41,734 nt of DNA from Thermoplasmata archaeon. GTDB lineage: Archaea; Thermoplasmatota; Thermoplasmata; UBA184. A program made the position numbers and the translations under genes. Below the pieces are notes generated by a model, which saw only the letters and a program-made list of their open reading frames with translations, ran no database searches and was not told the DNA's origin. The stretch spans positions 1 through 41,734 of the forward strand of contig JAKAZU010000007.1 in assembly GCA_021826525.1 (NCBI GenBank), in the 5' to 3' direction. Below, piece after piece: positions 40,247 to 41,734 of this stretch. Numbering within the stretch: the stretch's first letter is position 1; each line of letters opens with the position of its first letter.

Positions 40247-41650
40247 ATGCGCGTCCTGGTGGTCGGGGGCGGAGCCCGGGAGCACGCGATCACCCGCACC
40301 CTATCCATTGCCGGGGCCGAGCTCGTCAACATCGCTCCCCACACGAACCCGGGGATCGCCCGACTCGCCCGCGTTACCGCCCGCTCGGAGATCACGGACG
40401 CCGATACGGTAGTGGCATTCGCCGAGCGCCAGGAGATCGATTACGCGGTGATCGGCCCCGAGGCCGCGCTCGCCGCCGGGGTCGCGGACGCGTTGCGCGC
40501 CGCGGAGATTTCCGTCGTGGGGCCCTCCGCCTCGGGGGCCCGGATCGAGTCGTCGAAGTTGTTCTGCCGCGAGCTCCTCGCCCGCAACGGGGTCGGAGGC
40601 CAGCCGCGGTTCGAAGCCCCTCAGAGTCTCGACGAGGTCGACGCCCTGGCGCAGCGCTTCGGGGCCCCGTTCGTGGTCAAACCGAGCGGACTCACCGCCG
40701 GCAAGGGGGTCTGGGTCCAAGGGTCGGACTTCGTGCAGGTCAAGGAGGGCGCGGCCTACGCGAAGAGCCTCCTCGTGCAGGGCCAGCGGGTCCTCTTCGA
40801 GGAGAAGCTTGTCGGCGAGGAGTTCAGCCTCATGGCGTTCGTTACCGACTCCGGCATCTATCCGATGCCCGCCGTGCAGGACTTCAAGCGCGCCCTGGAA
40901 GGAGACAAGGGTGGCAACACCGGAGGGATGGGAGCCTACTCCCAACGCGACCACCTCCTACCGTTCCTCCCGGCCGCCGACCGCGACGCCGCGGTCGAGA
41001 TCATCCGGCAGAGCGTTGCGGCGCTCCGCACGGAAGGGATCGAGTACCGAGGGATCCTCTACGGTGGGTTCATGCTCACGGCGCAGGGCCCGAAGCTGGT
41101 GGAGTTCAACGCTCGCTTCGGCGACCCGGAATCGATCAACGTCCTCTCGCTGTACGAGGAGGGGAACTTCGACGAGCTCATGTTCGGGGTCGCGAGCGGC
41201 CGTGTCGACCCCAACCTGGTGCGGTTCCGCTTGCGGTCGACCGTCCTGAAGTACATCGTGCCCCCCGGGTACGGGGACAAACCCCGAGCCGGTGGGATCG
41301 TGCGACTGGACGAGCCCGCGATCGAGGCGGAGGGAGTCCACGTGTACTTCGGGAGCGTGGAGGAGGTCGGCCCTTCGACCGTTCAGCTCGGTTCGGGACG
41401 GGGCATCGCGCTGGTCGGGGAGGCGAGCGCGATCCACGAAGCCGGAGCCCGGGTCGAGACCGCCCTCGGCCACGTCCAGGGCGAGTTCTACGTGCGCCAC
41501 GATATCGGGACCAACGAGGACCTCGCGCGCCGACGCGAGCACATGCGCCAGGTCCTCGCCCCGGGCGCGAAGCCGTCGCCCCTTCCCTTGAGCGTCGCTC
41601 CGGCCGCGGCTCCCCCTTCGAGCGCGGCGTCGCCGGACCGGTTCCCGTAG
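40247..41650 (+). CDS. purD: Phosphoribosylamine-glycine ligase (GAR synthetase)
   Basis: PurD makes glycinamide ribonucleotide, the second step of purine synthesis. The 467 residues have the N-terminal MRVLVVGGGAREHAI, an ATP-grasp core with FVVKPSGLTAGKGVWV, DFKRALEGDKGGNTGGMGAY, YRGILYGGFMLT and FNARFGDPESINVLSLYE, and a C-terminal region ending with a 20-residue Ala/Pro tail. The ATG at 40247 is chosen because the TATA box lies 28 bases before it; the longer frame upstream has no conserved sequence. The C-terminal tail is disordered. Confidence 0.95.
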   Translation: MRVLVVGGGAREHAITRTLSIAGAELVNIAPHTNPGIARLARVTARSEITDADTVVAFAERQEIDYAVIGPEAALAAGVADALRAAEISVVGPSASGARIESSKLFCRELLARNGVGGQPRFEAPQSLDEVDALAQRFGAPFVVKPSGLTAGKGVWVQGSDFVQVKEGAAYAKSLLVQGQRVLFEEKLVGEEFSLMAFVTDSGIYPMPAVQDFKRALEGDKGGNTGGMGAYSQRDHLLPFLPAADRDAAVEIIRQSVAALRTEGIEYRGILYGGFMLTAQGPKLVEFNARFGDPESINVLSLYEEGNFDELMFGVASGRVDPNLVRFRLRSTVLKYIVPPGYGDKPRAGGIVRLDEPAIEAEGVHVYFGSVEEVGPSTVQLGSGRGIALVGEASAIHEAGARVETALGHVQGEFYVRHDIGTNEDLARRREHMRQVLAPGAKPSPLPLSVAPAAAPPSSAASPDRFP

Positions 41651-41669
41651 TTTCCCCGCGCGCGAAGGG

Positions 41670-41676
41670 TCAAATA
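41670..41676 (+). promoter_or_regulatory. TATA box of tfs
   Basis: TCAAATA is centred 31 bases before the ATG at 41704. Confidence 0.55.
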
Positions 41677-41703
41677 CGGCCGGCTCCCTCGAATCGTCTC
41701 CCT

Positions 41704-41734
41704 ATGTTTTGTCCCAAGTGCAAGCGCTTGATGC
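41704..41734 (+). CDS. tfs: Transcription factor S (TFS), N-terminal fragment
   Basis: Only ten codons are present before the window ends: MFCPKCKRLM. This is the N-terminal zinc-ribbon start of archaeal TFS, related to TFIIS and RpoM/RPB9, with the first CxxC. TFS stimulates transcript cleavage by backtracked RNA polymerase. It follows purD and its own TATA box. Confidence 0.8.
   Translation, partial: MFCPKCKRLM

Overview
The window is archaeal chromosomal DNA of high G+C (a reading impression of roughly two thirds; not calculated). Archaeal markers include LSm/Sm protein, ribosomal proteins L37e and S15, Rpo11 (RpoL), transcription factor S, archaeosine synthase ArcS, an archaeal RecJ-like DHH nuclease, an archaeal/eukaryotic-type TrpRS, KptA and a Bat-type HTH regulator. 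A bacterial-type DNA gyrase A subunit, UbiA/UbiD quinone-type genes and many leaderless start codons 26-31 bases after short A/T-rich boxes suggest an uncultivated Thermoplasmatota (Thermoplasmata-related) lineage. That placement is inference; no 16S rRNA gene is present. I found no insertion sequence, CRISPR array or prophage: this is densely packed core genome with accessory cassettes.

Layout. 1-2.0 kb: a small possible membrane protein, alkyladenine glycosylase, lsm-L37e, and a P-loop kinase. 2.0-9.2 kb: folP, then a tight minus-strand operon rps15 - recJ-like - gyrA - zinc ribbon, then trpS. 9.2-10.8 kb: an OB-fold single-stranded DNA-binding protein with a glycine-rich tail, and an unusual thioredoxin-like/RAM protein. 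10.9-16.6 kb: carA-carB, divergent from an aminotransferase. 16.6-20.4 kb: cyclase, SDR, cupin, a thioredoxin-reductase-like flavoprotein and a HAD phosphatase. 20.4-27.9 kb: the most interesting block, with a solitary DNA methyltransferase and a CHAD protein on one strand, diverging from ppx plus two tandem thymidylate-kinase-like genes, then sixA-like phosphatase, a membrane protein and a small winged-helix protein. 28.0-30.3 kb: tRNA-Val(UAC), whose 5' end overlaps arcS, and a ribbon-helix-helix-like gene. 30.4-33.6 kb: ubiD-ubiA diverging from a Bat-like regulator. 33.6-39.1 kb: dut, a Hef-like helicase, a glycosyltransferase, an aldehyde dehydrogenase and a zinc-ribbon membrane-anchored protein. 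39.1-41.7 kb: rpoL-kptA, purD and the first codons of tfs.

How it fits together. Information processing (translation, RNA polymerase, tRNA modification, gyrase, RecJ, SSB, helicase) and nucleotide, folate and arginine/pyrimidine precursor synthesis dominate. The CHAD-ppx-TMK-like pair-sixA block reads as a polyphosphate module: PPX degrades polyphosphate and CHAD binds it. The two TMK-like P-loop proteins, one with a Walker A Lys changed to Arg, are candidates for an archaeal polyphosphate-linked kinase. Other points worth following are the arcS/tRNA overlap, a thioredoxin-fold/RAM fusion, perfect tetraloop hairpins next to stop codons, and the AT-rich leader of ssb.
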